The translations under genes were made by a program, and so were the position numbers. Source: Candidatus Electrothrix aestuarii (GTDB lineage Bacteria > Desulfobacterota > Desulfobulbia > Desulfobulbales > Desulfobulbaceae). From it: DNA of 64,000 nt. The notes under the pieces are model-generated. The model did no database searches, had not been told where the DNA came from, and was given only the letters and a program-made list of their open reading frames with translations. Shown here in pieces: positions 24,601 through 32,083 of the stretch. Where the stretch lies: positions 579,001 to 643,000 of the forward strand of contig CP159373.1 of assembly GCA_032595685.2 (NCBI GenBank). The letters run 5' to 3'. The stretch's first letter is position 1. Every line of letters begins with the position of its first letter.

Positions 24601-25485
24601 GACATGAGGAATGTGGCTGTAATCACAGGTCAGCTCGGCACTTTGGCTTACATGCAGGGCGAGCTGTCTGAGGCGGCAGAGCGATATAAAGAAGTAATTG
24701 CTCTCTTTCAGAGCATTGGTGAGCCAATAACTGAGGCTATTTATACGAGGAAGCTTGGCGCAGTCTATCTGGATGCACAGCAATGGGAGGTGGCAGAGCA
24801 CGCCTATCGGCAGTCTGCCCGACTGGAGGAAGAACAAGGCGGAAAGACTGCTCTGATTGGAACGGCCACAAGCTGGCAGCAACTCGCCCGGATTTGCGAG
24901 GCCACAGGCCGTCCGGTAGAGGCGGAGCAATGGTATGGCAAGGCATTGGCAGCCTCTCAAGTTGCAGAAGACTGGCCCAATACCGCCCGCACCCTCAGCA
25001 ACCTTGCCGTCCTGCTGACTGATGACCCGGCCCGCTTGGACGAGGCCCGCCGCTTGGCTGAGGAGTCCTTGGACATTAAGAAAAACCTTGACACCCTTGA
25101 CCCGGCAGTAGCGGAGATATGGAAGACCTACGAGCTACTGGCCTATATTGCCAAGCAGCAGGAAGAGAGCAGTCAAGCTGCTGCATACCGGGCCAAGAGC
25201 AGGCAGACGTATTTTGCCTTTCCCCGCTGGCGGCAACAACTGCATCGGTATGAGAAGTCTATTGCGGTCGTGATGCAGGCTACATCAGATATAGATGTGC
25301 GGCAAAAGCTAGAGTCAGTTCTATTAGATAGTCAAGCCGAATGCGGTAGTGCGAACCTTGTTGTTGCAATTCGTAGCATTCTCAACGGCGAACGGAATGA
25401 GGCCTCCCTTTGCGAGATGCTGGATTACGAGGAGACTGCCATCATCCGCGCCATTCTGGAGGGCATTGCCGAAGGAGCAGCGTAG
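21622..25485 (+). CDS. CHAT protease - STAND NTPase - TPR repeat protein
   Basis: This 1287-aa protein starts at ATG 21622 behind AGGAGG. Domains in order: a CHAT (caspase-like) protease, ~110-415, with catalytic His235 (IIHFDGHG) and Cys318 (VLSACQSA). A NB-ARC/NACHT-like STAND ATPase follows at ~450-800, with Walker A GFGGQGKT at 476-483, Walker B TLLILDNLES and LLTSRQ. The rest is helical repeats of TPR type, about 830-1215 (LGRLGRCYRMQHQPVQAEHY, LGTLAYMQGELSEAAERY). The layout matches STAND sensors in which the repeats detect a trigger and the protease executes cleavage, often in antiphage or programmed cell death systems. The target is not encoded recognisably nearby. It interrupts an otherwise envelope-type operon on the same strand. 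Confidence 0.88.
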   Translation: MPAELMLNFPDPTQVAVHLLDEYADMTSAFAFVNPLTENDMEEIRWYLEDYGTGYRSGPDDDRADRVREQLPGWGTALFEAVFKADDKVADKAYELFRNFRDEEAKGRLLTIAADHPAVLSLPWELLRPSSGVFLFGETPRISIRRRLPMAGEGRRPHKRKPKSVLRLLFIVSRPEDAGFINPRTDPQAVLDALEQQEQQRVEVEFLRPATLSALEERLRDEDQPAVDIIHFDGHGVFDRNGTLGREAAKTHVPEYMKGLLNELINKAESKGETTAAPKHTGYLLFEDEQGKKALVEARLLGELFHRQRVGLVVLSACQSAAMDEDDAMSSVAAWLTHAGIPGVLAMTHSVLVTTAGLLFARFYRSLFKGGPVGKALDDARAALYFDPKRGERLRGTGGNQSVTLKLHDWFLPALYQTGPNRPLLNQDDAGEVSAPDRKHNLPKMQESGFFGRTRELWRIERALTVQGTRRFSVTGFGGQGKTYLALETGYWLLRTGLFRRVCFVSFSGFQGVDPVGVTVSTLATVLDESLPDAEAAEAALKRIPTLLILDNLESLADEAGLPELLTAATRWSEAGKSRVLLTSRQPDFNHPDYRTAGTFKHQCLHLKGLGKQDALDWFGELMRLPPEPKFGMPQRSALVNLFEQVDFHPLSIGLLAQQLKERRPAELGERLEALLEEQPADREDRSLLASLELSIERLPERCREWLPRLGVFQGGGLEEIVVGVAGMEEYPSEWSVLRHHLILSGLILGEQLLGAENIWLRFHPTLAPALRPKLDKKEQVKLLEGYWLVYYLLSIKLYQLDSKNPHAARAIARCELSNLLRAVHVALQTGKAEQSVDFVDKVNRFLLIFGMRRNYQILTEATAKADGAVGSQAWYVTCSNVGEQLYHSSQPGAAAQVFEKILTGLEKTPSHNRCVTLGRLGRCYRMQHQPVQAEHYYRQEMEELTQLEQSDGVQKLIGGAQADLADVLCDQGCYTNAKTAYQASLEIMEELGDMRNVAVITGQLGTLAYMQGELSEAAERYKEVIALFQSIGEPITEAIYTRKLGAVYLDAQQWEVAEHAYRQSARLEEEQGGKTALIGTATSWQQLARICEATGRPVEAEQWYGKALAASQVAEDWPNTARTLSNLAVLLTDDPARLDEARRLAEESLDIKKNLDTLDPAVAEIWKTYELLAYIAKQQEESSQAAAYRAKSRQTYFAFPRWRQQLHRYEKSIAVVMQATSDIDVRQKLESVLLDSQAECGSANLVVAIRSILNGERNEASLCEMLDYEETAIIRAILEGIAEGAA

Positions 25486-25580
25486 GGGTGTTTTGCAAAC
25501 TCATATTCACCAATACACAGAACCTCTCACTAGATACCTTCAACCTCTCCAGCAAGAGAAAAAGGGTATCCTTGGGTATA

Positions 25581-25616
25581 GGCAAAAGAGGCAAAAGAGG
25601 CAAAAGAGGCAAAAGG
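25581..25616. repeat. Four tandem 9-bp units (GGCAAAAGA)
   Basis: GGCAAAAGA is repeated at 25581, 25590 and 25599, with a fourth unit, GGCAAAAGG, at 25608. It ends at the left arm of the REP hairpin. This looks like slippage at the edge of the RAYT element rather than a CRISPR, since there are no spacers. Confidence 0.75.
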
Positions 25617-25691
25617 GGACAGATTTATTTTTTACTTGGCGATTGGCGGATAAATGAATATATTGGAAGAAAAATAAATCTGTCCCCTTTT
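25611..25691. repeat. REP-type hairpin upstream of RAYT
   Basis: A perfect 22-bp inverted repeat: the left arm is 25611-25632 (begins AAAAGGGGACAGATTT) and the right arm 25670-25691 (ends AATCTGTCCCCTTTT), with a 37-base loop. The GGGGACAGATTTATTT core is widely seen beside REP-associated tyrosine transposases. The right arm ends 5 bases before the transposase start, so it may also control transposase expression. Confidence 0.82.
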
Positions 25692-25696
25692 GAGAA

Positions 25697-26389
25697 ATGC
25701 CCCGATCAGCCAGAATCATACTTCCGCATACGCCGCATCACATTGTTCAGCGAGGACATAACCGTCAGGCTGTTTTTACTTCCGACGACGATTATAACTA
25801 TTACCGGGAAAACCTTGCTTTTTTCAAAAAGGAGTTCGGCTGCCGAATATACGCCTACTGCCTGATGACCAACCATGTCCACCTCGTCATTGATCCCGGC
25901 GGAAATCCAGAATCACTCGCACTCCTGATGAAGCGGGTTGCCGGACGACAGACGAGATATATCAACAAACTGGAGAGCCGTTCAGGCAGTTTGTGGGAAG
26001 GCCGCTATAAATCCAGTATAATATCCGCCGAGGAGTATCTACCCGCCTGCTGCCGCTATATTGAACTGAATCCCCTGCGGGCCGGAATGGTCACTGATCC
26101 TGCTCAATATCAATGGTCAAGTTACAGAGCTAAAGTCTGCGGGAAAAAGGATGCGGTTGTTGATCCGCCGCCGTTTTATCTATCATCAGGAGATACTGAA
26201 CAGGAACGGCAAACAGCGTATAAAAAATATGCCTTCGGTACTGTAGCGGCGTATGAAATCAAGCTGATACGGGAAGCATTGCAGAGGGGGCAGCTGACCG
26301 GTAGTGACCGGTTCCGGGAGGAGATTGAAAAAAAACACGGAATTCGCATCTCAAATAAAAAGCAAGGTCGGCCCAGACGGAAAAGCTAA
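25697..26389 (+). CDS. REP-associated tyrosine transposase (RAYT, Y1 family)
   Basis: This 230-aa HUH single-strand transposase starts MPRSARIILPHTPHHIVQRG. The HUH motif is NHVHLVI (His60, His62), and the nucleophile is Tyr121 in CCRYIELNPLRAG. The central GSLWEGRYKSS is also a family mark, and the C-terminus is basic (KKQGRPRRKS). These enzymes nick and mobilise REP hairpins, and matching REP sequences flank the gene on both sides. It appears intact. It sits between the CHAT gene and DUF4129, within a former operon. Confidence 0.92.
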   Translation: MPRSARIILPHTPHHIVQRGHNRQAVFTSDDDYNYYRENLAFFKKEFGCRIYAYCLMTNHVHLVIDPGGNPESLALLMKRVAGRQTRYINKLESRSGSLWEGRYKSSIISAEEYLPACCRYIELNPLRAGMVTDPAQYQWSSYRAKVCGKKDAVVDPPPFYLSSGDTEQERQTAYKKYAFGTVAAYEIKLIREALQRGQLTGSDRFREEIEKKHGIRISNKKQGRPRRKS

Positions 26390-26406
26390 GCCCAAAAGGG
26401 GGAAAA

Positions 26407-27297
26407 TTGAATATATTGAAAAAAAATAAATCCGTCCCCTTCTTCCTCATTCTCCTCGTCGGGCTTTGCCTCCCTCAACGGGGTCAAGCTGACCAGACAG
26501 GGCAGAGTACTGTTGTTTCCGAGCCAGCACTCAACCAAGCGATTACCGAAACCCTGCAACAACCTGAGTTTGCCTGGCGACTCCCCAGAGAGCAGGCTGC
26601 TCAAAAAGAAGGAGAATCCACAGGGATTCTGAAACATTTCATGGTGCCTCTACAACATTTTTTCAAAGGAATAGGAGTCTGGCTCGGGGATCTCATACAA
26701 GGTAGCGTTAATTGGCTGGGTGAAAATCTCGGTTCTCTGTTTGAATGGCTCAAGGGCCTTCTCCAAAACAAACACAAGGCAAAGCAGGACCGTGATTTCA
26801 GTTTTAAGGAGTTCTCCAAACCAGCGGCCTTGATCCTGATTGTCGCCATTATCCTGATCATTCTCTTCCTTTTACTTAAGTCCTTCCGCAACCGCCCTGT
26901 TGTGGCAGAGGTCAGCTCCGAGCCCATCCAATCTGTTCCCGATTTAGCGGCGGAGACCACCACAGCTGATCAGCTGGAGGAAGAACAATGGTTGGCCCTG
27001 GCAGGAGAAATGTTGGAAAAAAGTGAGCTCCGAATGGCACTCCGGGCCTTCTTCCTTGCCAGCCTTGCCCTGCTCGCAAGGCATCGCCTCATCAATATTG
27101 CCCCCTTTAAAACCAACCGGGACTACCTCAGAGAGCTCTCATCACGAAGTGGGCATGCCCTGACAGATCTTATTGAGCCTTTTCGTGAGAATATCAGACT
27201 CTTTGAAAAAAGCTGGTACGGAGACCACCAGATCAGTAATGAAATCCTGGTCCAGGTACAGGAAAACGCAAACCTGATGAGGGCGAGCTGTGGTTAA
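26407..27297 (+). CDS. DUF4129-type membrane protein with REP-derived start
   Basis: This ~296-aa protein has a signal-like N-terminus (KSVPFFLILLVGLCLPQRGQA), a long extracytoplasmic part, one clear membrane helix near 150 (LILIVAIILIILFLLL) and a C-terminal DUF4129 domain (FFLASLALLARHRLINIAPF ... TNRDYLREL). No ATG precedes the signal peptide. The frame opens at TTG 26407 (or TTG 26416), and those codons lie inside REP sequence 26408-26441, with GGGGGA just upstream. The insertion has therefore supplied the start region. DUF4129 proteins accompany MoxR/DUF58 systems. It overlaps the next gene by 8 bases. Confidence 0.75.
   Translation: MNILKKNKSVPFFLILLVGLCLPQRGQADQTGQSTVVSEPALNQAITETLQQPEFAWRLPREQAAQKEGESTGILKHFMVPLQHFFKGIGVWLGDLIQGSVNWLGENLGSLFEWLKGLLQNKHKAKQDRDFSFKEFSKPAALILIVAIILIILFLLLKSFRNRPVVAEVSSEPIQSVPDLAAETTTADQLEEEQWLALAGEMLEKSELRMALRAFFLASLALLARHRLINIAPFKTNRDYLRELSSRSGHALTDLIEPFRENIRLFEKSWYGDHQISNEILVQVQENANLMRASCG
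26408..26441. repeat. REP half-site downstream of RAYT
   Basis: TGAATATATTG, then AAAAATAAATCCGTCCCCTT (26422-26441), repeats the right side of the upstream hairpin (25655-25691) with one T-to-C change in the arm. A G-rich AAAAGGGGGGAAAA just before it may be a degenerate left arm. The repeat marks the 3' edge of the RAYT insertion and overlaps the first codons of the DUF4129 gene. Confidence 0.75.
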
Positions 27298-28654
27298 TCC
27301 TGGAGCGCACAGAGGACGCAGCTGGATAGCCCTGCTCCTGCTGACTCTGTCTTTTTGTGCAGCGCTACTCTGGATCTTTTCCCTCCGCCTGGAAAGCGGT
27401 GATTTCCTGCCCGCCTATTCAAGCCTGCGCAAAGACCCGATGGGAACAGCGGTGCTCTATGAGAGCCTGCAGAAAAGCGGTCTCAAGGTGGAACGCAACC
27501 ATGAGCCCTTTTCCAACACGCTTTCCGGTCACAATACAACCCTGCTGGTTATCGGCCATAAAGAGGGGCCAGTCAACCTCTTCAGAGATAAAATAACACA
27601 AGAAACCATCACCTCCTTTGTGGAACAAGGCGGCCGTCTGGTCATCACTACTGGCAGCGTGTTTTCTTCGGAACCTAAGAAAAAACCTGAAAGCTCTCTC
27701 TCTGAAGAGGACAAGGAGCAAGAAAAGCAAGACGGTGATCAGCAACAGGAGGAACAGGTAACCGAAAAAACAACCCCGGAGGGTACTGAGGTAGGAAAAG
27801 AGGAGACAACGGCAGAGGACAAGAAGAACAAAGAGGACGATGCGCCCCCTCCTCCTGCCTGGGCTGTTCACACAGGATTCCCCGAGAAAAACGAAGAACA
27901 GGACGAAAAAGTCGATCCGCCCCCAGCTACTGCAACAGGGAAACTGGCAGGCAAACAGCTCAGGGTTACCTGGCCGGATAGGCTGGTCTTCAAGGATCTC
28001 TTCAAAAATCAAGATGACCAATGGCAGGTGCTTCTCACCCTTGAGGAGGAACCGGTCCTGATTGAACGCCAGCTGGGCCGGGGAAGTATTGTGCTGGCGA
28101 CCTCATCCTTTTTCCTCTCTAATGAGGCCATGTTACGTGATCGCCAGGTTTCCTTGATTAAATGGCTCCTCGGAAGCCCGAGCCAGCTGATCGTTGATGA
28201 GTTCCACCACGGGCTCCGTTCGCGGAAATCTGTGGTCAGCTTGGTGCGCAGCCATAATCTCCACGGGATTATTCTCGGCCTTTTCCTGCTGGCAGTCCTC
28301 TTCCTCTGGAAGAACAGCTCTTCCCTCCTACCCCGCTCCAGCGGCCAGCAGGTCCGACCCCATACCGGTCGGAACCAGTTCGAGGGCATGGTCAACACCC
28401 TGCGCCTACACCACCCGGATAATCTGGTCGGCCTTGCCCTCCAGCAATGGGAAAGAGGCAACCGAAAATGGTGCGAAAACCACCCGGAGCAGCTCGAAAA
28501 AATGCGGCAAATTGCCGAGCCTCATCCTGGGCCTCGTACCAAAGCACAAAATAAGGCTATAAATCGGGAAGAAAAGCAGATCGAACAGTACCGAGCCATT
28601 ACTCGAATTCTCCATGAAAATAATAAGCGAACCCACCAACAGAGAACATTATGA
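27290..28654 (+). CDS. DUF4350-type membrane protein
   Basis: This 454-aa protein starts with GTG 27290 overlapping the DUF4129 stop. It has an N-terminal helix (IALLLLTLSFCAALLWIFSL), then SLRKDPMGTAVLYESLQKSG, the usual DUF4350 opening (GATase-like Rossmann region). An acidic Glu/Lys/Asp-rich low-complexity insert spans ~115-195. SIVLATSSFFLSNEAM and LIVDEFHHGL follow, then a second helix and a basic tail. It is a MoxR-system membrane partner. The low-complexity insert is longer than I would expect for the family. Confidence 0.78.
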   Translation: MVNPGAHRGRSWIALLLLTLSFCAALLWIFSLRLESGDFLPAYSSLRKDPMGTAVLYESLQKSGLKVERNHEPFSNTLSGHNTTLLVIGHKEGPVNLFRDKITQETITSFVEQGGRLVITTGSVFSSEPKKKPESSLSEEDKEQEKQDGDQQQEEQVTEKTTPEGTEVGKEETTAEDKKNKEDDAPPPPAWAVHTGFPEKNEEQDEKVDPPPATATGKLAGKQLRVTWPDRLVFKDLFKNQDDQWQVLLTLEEEPVLIERQLGRGSIVLATSSFFLSNEAMLRDRQVSLIKWLLGSPSQLIVDEFHHGLRSRKSVVSLVRSHNLHGIILGLFLLAVLFLWKNSSSLLPRSSGQQVRPHTGRNQFEGMVNTLRLHHPDNLVGLALQQWERGNRKWCENHPEQLEKMRQIAEPHPGPRTKAQNKAINREEKQIEQYRAITRILHENNKRTHQQRTL

Positions 28655-29619
28655 ATGAAGCACCATTACAGCAACTGCAGGAGGTCCTGAAACGAGCCAG
28701 ACAGGAAATCGGCAAGGTAATTATCGGCCAGCAAGAGATCATTGACCGGGCTCTCATCGCCGTTTTCACCAGCAGCCATGCCCTCATAGAAGGCGTTCCC
28801 GGTGTGGGCAAAACCCTCCTGGTCAGAACCATCGGACGGGTGCTGGGCTGCGAAACCAACCGCATTCAGTTCACTCCAGATCTGATGCCCACGGATATCA
28901 CTGGCACCAACATCTATAACCTGCAAAAGCAGAGTTTTGATCTGGTCAAGGGGCCGATTTTCACCACCTTTCTCCTGGCCGACGAAATCAACCGGGCCCC
29001 GGCCAAGACCCAGTCCGCCCTGCTCCAAGCCATGCAGGAACACCAGGTCTCCATTGATCGGGACACCCATACCCTTTCTCCCAATTTCACGGTCTTTGCC
29101 ACCCAGAATCCCGTAGAGTACGAAGGAACCTACCCCCTTCCCGAGGCCCAAAAGGACCGCTTCATGCTCAAAATCAGCATGAACGAACCAAACCGGGATG
29201 ATGAGCTGCAACTTGCCGGACGCATCCTTGGCAAAGACAGTCCGGAGCAGGTGTTAGCAAGCGATGCCGTCCGACCGGCCCTTTCTGAAAAGCACCTCGT
29301 TCCCTGCAAAAAACTCTTTGAACAGGTGATGATCAAAGAAGAGTTGATTGCTTATGTGGTTGACTTAGTCCGGGCCACCCGCAGCCATGAGAGCATTATG
29401 GTGGGTGCCGGGCCACGGGCCACCCAGGCCCTGCTTCTGGCCTCCCGGGCTGCGGCAGCCCTTGACGGACGCGACTTTGTTGTACCAGACGATATCAAAG
29501 ATCTTTCCGCCCCGGTCATGGAGCACAGGCTGGTCCTGCGCCCAGAGTTTGAAATCGAAGGCCTGACACCGGGAGAGGTGGTGTCTGATATTCTCCGGCA
29601 GGTTGAGGTGCCCAAGTAG
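28651..29619 (+). CDS. moxR: MoxR-family AAA+ ATPase
   Basis: This 322-aa AAA+ protein shows Walker A GVPGVGKTLL, Walker B FLLADEINRAPAKTQSALL and sensor/arginine-finger regions FAVFATQNPVEYEG-like (TVFATQNPVEYEGTYPLPEA) and QKDRFMLK. The lid follows, ending EGLTPGEVVSDIL. MoxR ATPases act as chaperones that load cofactors or assemble VWA/DUF58 partners. The next gene is DUF58, overlapping by one base (TAGTG). It starts at ATG 28651 overlapping DUF4350. Confidence 0.94.
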   Translation: MNEAPLQQLQEVLKRARQEIGKVIIGQQEIIDRALIAVFTSSHALIEGVPGVGKTLLVRTIGRVLGCETNRIQFTPDLMPTDITGTNIYNLQKQSFDLVKGPIFTTFLLADEINRAPAKTQSALLQAMQEHQVSIDRDTHTLSPNFTVFATQNPVEYEGTYPLPEAQKDRFMLKISMNEPNRDDELQLAGRILGKDSPEQVLASDAVRPALSEKHLVPCKKLFEQVMIKEELIAYVVDLVRATRSHESIMVGAGPRATQALLLASRAAAALDGRDFVVPDDIKDLSAPVMEHRLVLRPEFEIEGLTPGEVVSDILRQVEVPK

Positions 29620-30956
29620 TGTCTTCCCTGGTTCCTGCAAGACAGCTGCTTATCTACACAGCCGCCCTTCTGCCTCTGGGGCTACTGCCGGTCATCAATC
29701 CCGCTTTTGTTCCAGCAGCTATTGCACTCGCCTGCCTGGCCTTGCTGCCGGTTCTCGCTGACGGGCTGCTGTCACGAAATCGCCTGAAGGATCTTGGTTT
29801 GGAACTGCCCCCGGTAATCCGCCTATGCGCTGGCCGCTCAGGCGAGCTCTCAGTAACCGCCACTCGTAAGGAAAACGGTCCTACCCAGATCGCAGTGGGC
29901 ATAGACCTCCCTCCGACTATTACAAGTGAAAACGACATCCTCTCTGTTGCTCTCGCCAAAGAACACGAATGCTTTACCTTCCCCTTTCCCGTTCTTGCCA
30001 ACGAACGAGGACGCTTTACCTTGACGCTAATCATGTCTGCCACCCGCTCCCGTCTCGGCTTCTGGGAGGTGCGGCAAGGAACTACTCTGTCTTCCGAGGT
30101 CCGTGTCTATCCTAATCTCCAATTGGAACAAAAAAGTCTGGCCCCGCTTTTCCTCCCCAAAAGGGGACCGGGAGCGCATCCCCAACGCCAGATAGGCCAG
30201 GGAAGAGAGTTCGAAAAACTTCGGGAATATCTGCCGGGTGACTCGATGGATATGATTCACTGGAAGGCAACGGCCAAGCGGCAGCAGCCCATGTCCAAGC
30301 TGTACCAGGTGGAACGAGTCCAGGAGATCTATGCAGTGGTGGATGCAGCCCGGCTCAGCGGTCAGCCCGGAACCGATCAGGAACAACGATTGGAGTCCTT
30401 CATCCGCGCTGCCCTGGTCATGGGCATAGCGGCCCGTCATCAAGGAGATCTCTTCGGCCTACTCACCTTCAGTCATCGCATTGAATCCTTTTTGCGGGCC
30501 AAAGGGGGGACCGGTCATTTCAACCTCTGTCGTGATCACCTGAGTCTGTTGGAGATGCAGACGGTCAGCCCGGACTTCAGAGAATTGGCGGTCTTTATCC
30601 GGCAAAGACTCAAAAAACGAGCCCTGCTGGTCTTTATGACCAGCCTTGATGACCCGGTCCTTGCTGAAGAATTACTCAAAGCAGTGGAGCTGATCTGTCG
30701 GCAGCATCTGGTCATAATTATGGTTACGGTCCCAAAGGCGGTCAGACCCTTGTTTGCCGATGTTGCAGATGAGCAAGTGAGCAGTATGGATGATATCCGG
30801 CGCAATCTGGTCGGTCATTTCCAGGATCAGCAGATGCGCACCTGGGAGCGGGAGTTTCACAGCCTGGGTGTCACCATGATGCGCAGTGATGCGCAAACCT
30901 TGGCTGGCCTGGCCGTGCAACAATACCTGAGCGTTAAAGCCAGGCAAATTTTATAA
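29619..30956 (+). CDS. DUF58-domain (VWA-like) protein
   Basis: This 445-aa protein starts at GTG 29619 within the moxR stop. It has two N-terminal helices, then a beta domain, and the DUF58 signature EFEKLREYLPGDSMDMIHWK with ATAKRQQPMSKLY. A VWA-like fold follows (YAVVDAARLSG, DLFGLLTFSHRI, ALLVFMTSLDDP). It is the standard partner of MoxR, membrane-anchored with the VWA-like part probably cytoplasmic. It is followed by two hairpins before the SpoIIM-like gene. Confidence 0.9.
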   Translation: MSSLVPARQLLIYTAALLPLGLLPVINPAFVPAAIALACLALLPVLADGLLSRNRLKDLGLELPPVIRLCAGRSGELSVTATRKENGPTQIAVGIDLPPTITSENDILSVALAKEHECFTFPFPVLANERGRFTLTLIMSATRSRLGFWEVRQGTTLSSEVRVYPNLQLEQKSLAPLFLPKRGPGAHPQRQIGQGREFEKLREYLPGDSMDMIHWKATAKRQQPMSKLYQVERVQEIYAVVDAARLSGQPGTDQEQRLESFIRAALVMGIAARHQGDLFGLLTFSHRIESFLRAKGGTGHFNLCRDHLSLLEMQTVSPDFRELAVFIRQRLKKRALLVFMTSLDDPVLAEELLKAVELICRQHLVIIMVTVPKAVRPLFADVADEQVSSMDDIRRNLVGHFQDQQMRTWEREFHSLGVTMMRSDAQTLAGLAVQQYLSVKARQIL

Positions 30957-30962
30957 CACTCA

Positions 30963-31027
30963 TTCCGGCCCTCCGGGCCGGAACAACAAAACATAGAAAT
31001 TGGTCGGGTGACTCCAGGAAGTCACCC
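30963..31027. terminator. Two intergenic hairpins between DUF58 and SpoIIM-like genes
   Basis: Hairpin 1 has a 9-bp stem TTCCGGCCC/GGGCCGGAA (30963-30983) with a 3-base loop. Hairpin 2 has an 8-bp stem GGGTGACT/AGTCACCC (31006-31027). Neither is followed by a clear T run, so they may stabilise or process the transcript or act as an attenuator rather than as a strong intrinsic terminator. Confidence 0.5.
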
Positions 31028-31051
31028 ACTCCTTTCATATAAAGAGACGGC

Positions 31052-32077
31052 ATGATCCTCAATATCGACAAATTCATCACCGAGGAGCGCCCCTTCTGGG
31101 AAGAGCTGGAGACCTTTCTCCAGCGATCTGGTAAGGAGAATGCAGAGTGCTTCAGCCTGGAGGAAATCCGGCGTTTTCATTACCTCTATCAACGCTGTTC
31201 TGCAGGTCTGGGCCGTTTAGCGACCTTTAGCGCTGAGCCGGAAACCAGGGGCTACCTGGAAAACCTGATCGCCCGTGCCTATGCGGAAATCCATGAACGA
31301 CGGAGAAGCGAACGAAACCTTAAAGGAGCACAGCGACTGTTCAGGATCTTCCCGCAAACCTTCCGTCGTCATATCAAAGCATTTTGCCTTGTTCTCATCG
31401 TCACCCTGCTCGGCGCTGCCTTTGGTGGCTTTGTACTGATCAAAGATCCCCAAGCCAAAATCGTGATTCTCCCGTTCAGCCATTTGCAGAACAGTCCAGA
31501 TGAACGGGTTGCCGATGAGATGGAGGAAAAAGGGGAACGGCTGAGCGGGCATCAGGCGGAGTTTGCAGGCTCCCTCATGACCCATAATATCAAGGTGGCT
31601 ATCTTCGCTATGGGCCTGGGACTGACCTTCGGAATAGGAACGCTGATTTCTCTGTTTTATAACGGAATTATTCTTGGAGCGGTCGCGGTGGATTATATTC
31701 TGGCTGGTCAGGGAACCTTTCTGACCGGTTGGCTCCTGCCCCACGGTTCCATAGAGATACCTGCTTTTCTGGTGGCAGGCCAGGCCGGACTGGTGCTCGC
31801 CCAGGCCTTGATCGGCTACGGCGACCGGACCCCGGCAGGCCAAAGGCTGCGGAGGATTTTACCGGACCTGACTGTGCTCATTGGCGGGGTGGCGGTGATG
31901 TTGATCTGGGCAGGCTTAGTGGAATCGTTTTTCTCCCAATACCATGAACCGGTGATCCCCTACAGCATAAAGATCAGCTTCGGCGTAGCTGAGCTGCTCC
32001 TCCTTATCCTCTACCTCGGCCTGGTTGGCAAACGGTCGGTCTCCAAAACAGCACTCTCCCTCAGCCCAGGGCATTGA
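31052..32077 (+). CDS. Stage II sporulation protein M-like (SpoIIM/DUF95) membrane protein
   Basis: This 341-aa protein starts at ATG 31052 after AAAGAGA. The N-terminus is a soluble helical part (FITEERPFWEELETFLQRSG). About five membrane helices then include GFGLTFGIGTLISLFYNGII-like (MGLGLTFGIGTLISLFYNG), LLPHGSIEIPAFLVAGQAGL and the C-terminal ISFGVAELLLLILYLG. The PHGxxEIPAF motif is diagnostic of the family. In non-sporulating bacteria it pairs with RDD and MoxR/DUF58 proteins. A damaged fragment of its 3' end recurs at 45307-45352. Confidence 0.88.
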   Translation: MILNIDKFITEERPFWEELETFLQRSGKENAECFSLEEIRRFHYLYQRCSAGLGRLATFSAEPETRGYLENLIARAYAEIHERRRSERNLKGAQRLFRIFPQTFRRHIKAFCLVLIVTLLGAAFGGFVLIKDPQAKIVILPFSHLQNSPDERVADEMEEKGERLSGHQAEFAGSLMTHNIKVAIFAMGLGLTFGIGTLISLFYNGIILGAVAVDYILAGQGTFLTGWLLPHGSIEIPAFLVAGQAGLVLAQALIGYGDRTPAGQRLRRILPDLTVLIGGVAVMLIWAGLVESFFSQYHEPVIPYSIKISFGVAELLLLILYLGLVGKRSVSKTALSLSPGH

Positions 32078-32083
32078 GTAAGC

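Noticed and set aside
25561-25620. Possible CRISPR-like direct repeats
   Set aside because: The units are 9 bp, contiguous and without spacers; this is a simple tandem repeat at the RAYT edge.
30963-31027. Strong intrinsic terminator separating DUF58 from SpoIIM-like
   Set aside because: Hairpins are real, but no T run follows, so a termination role is kept only as a possibility.
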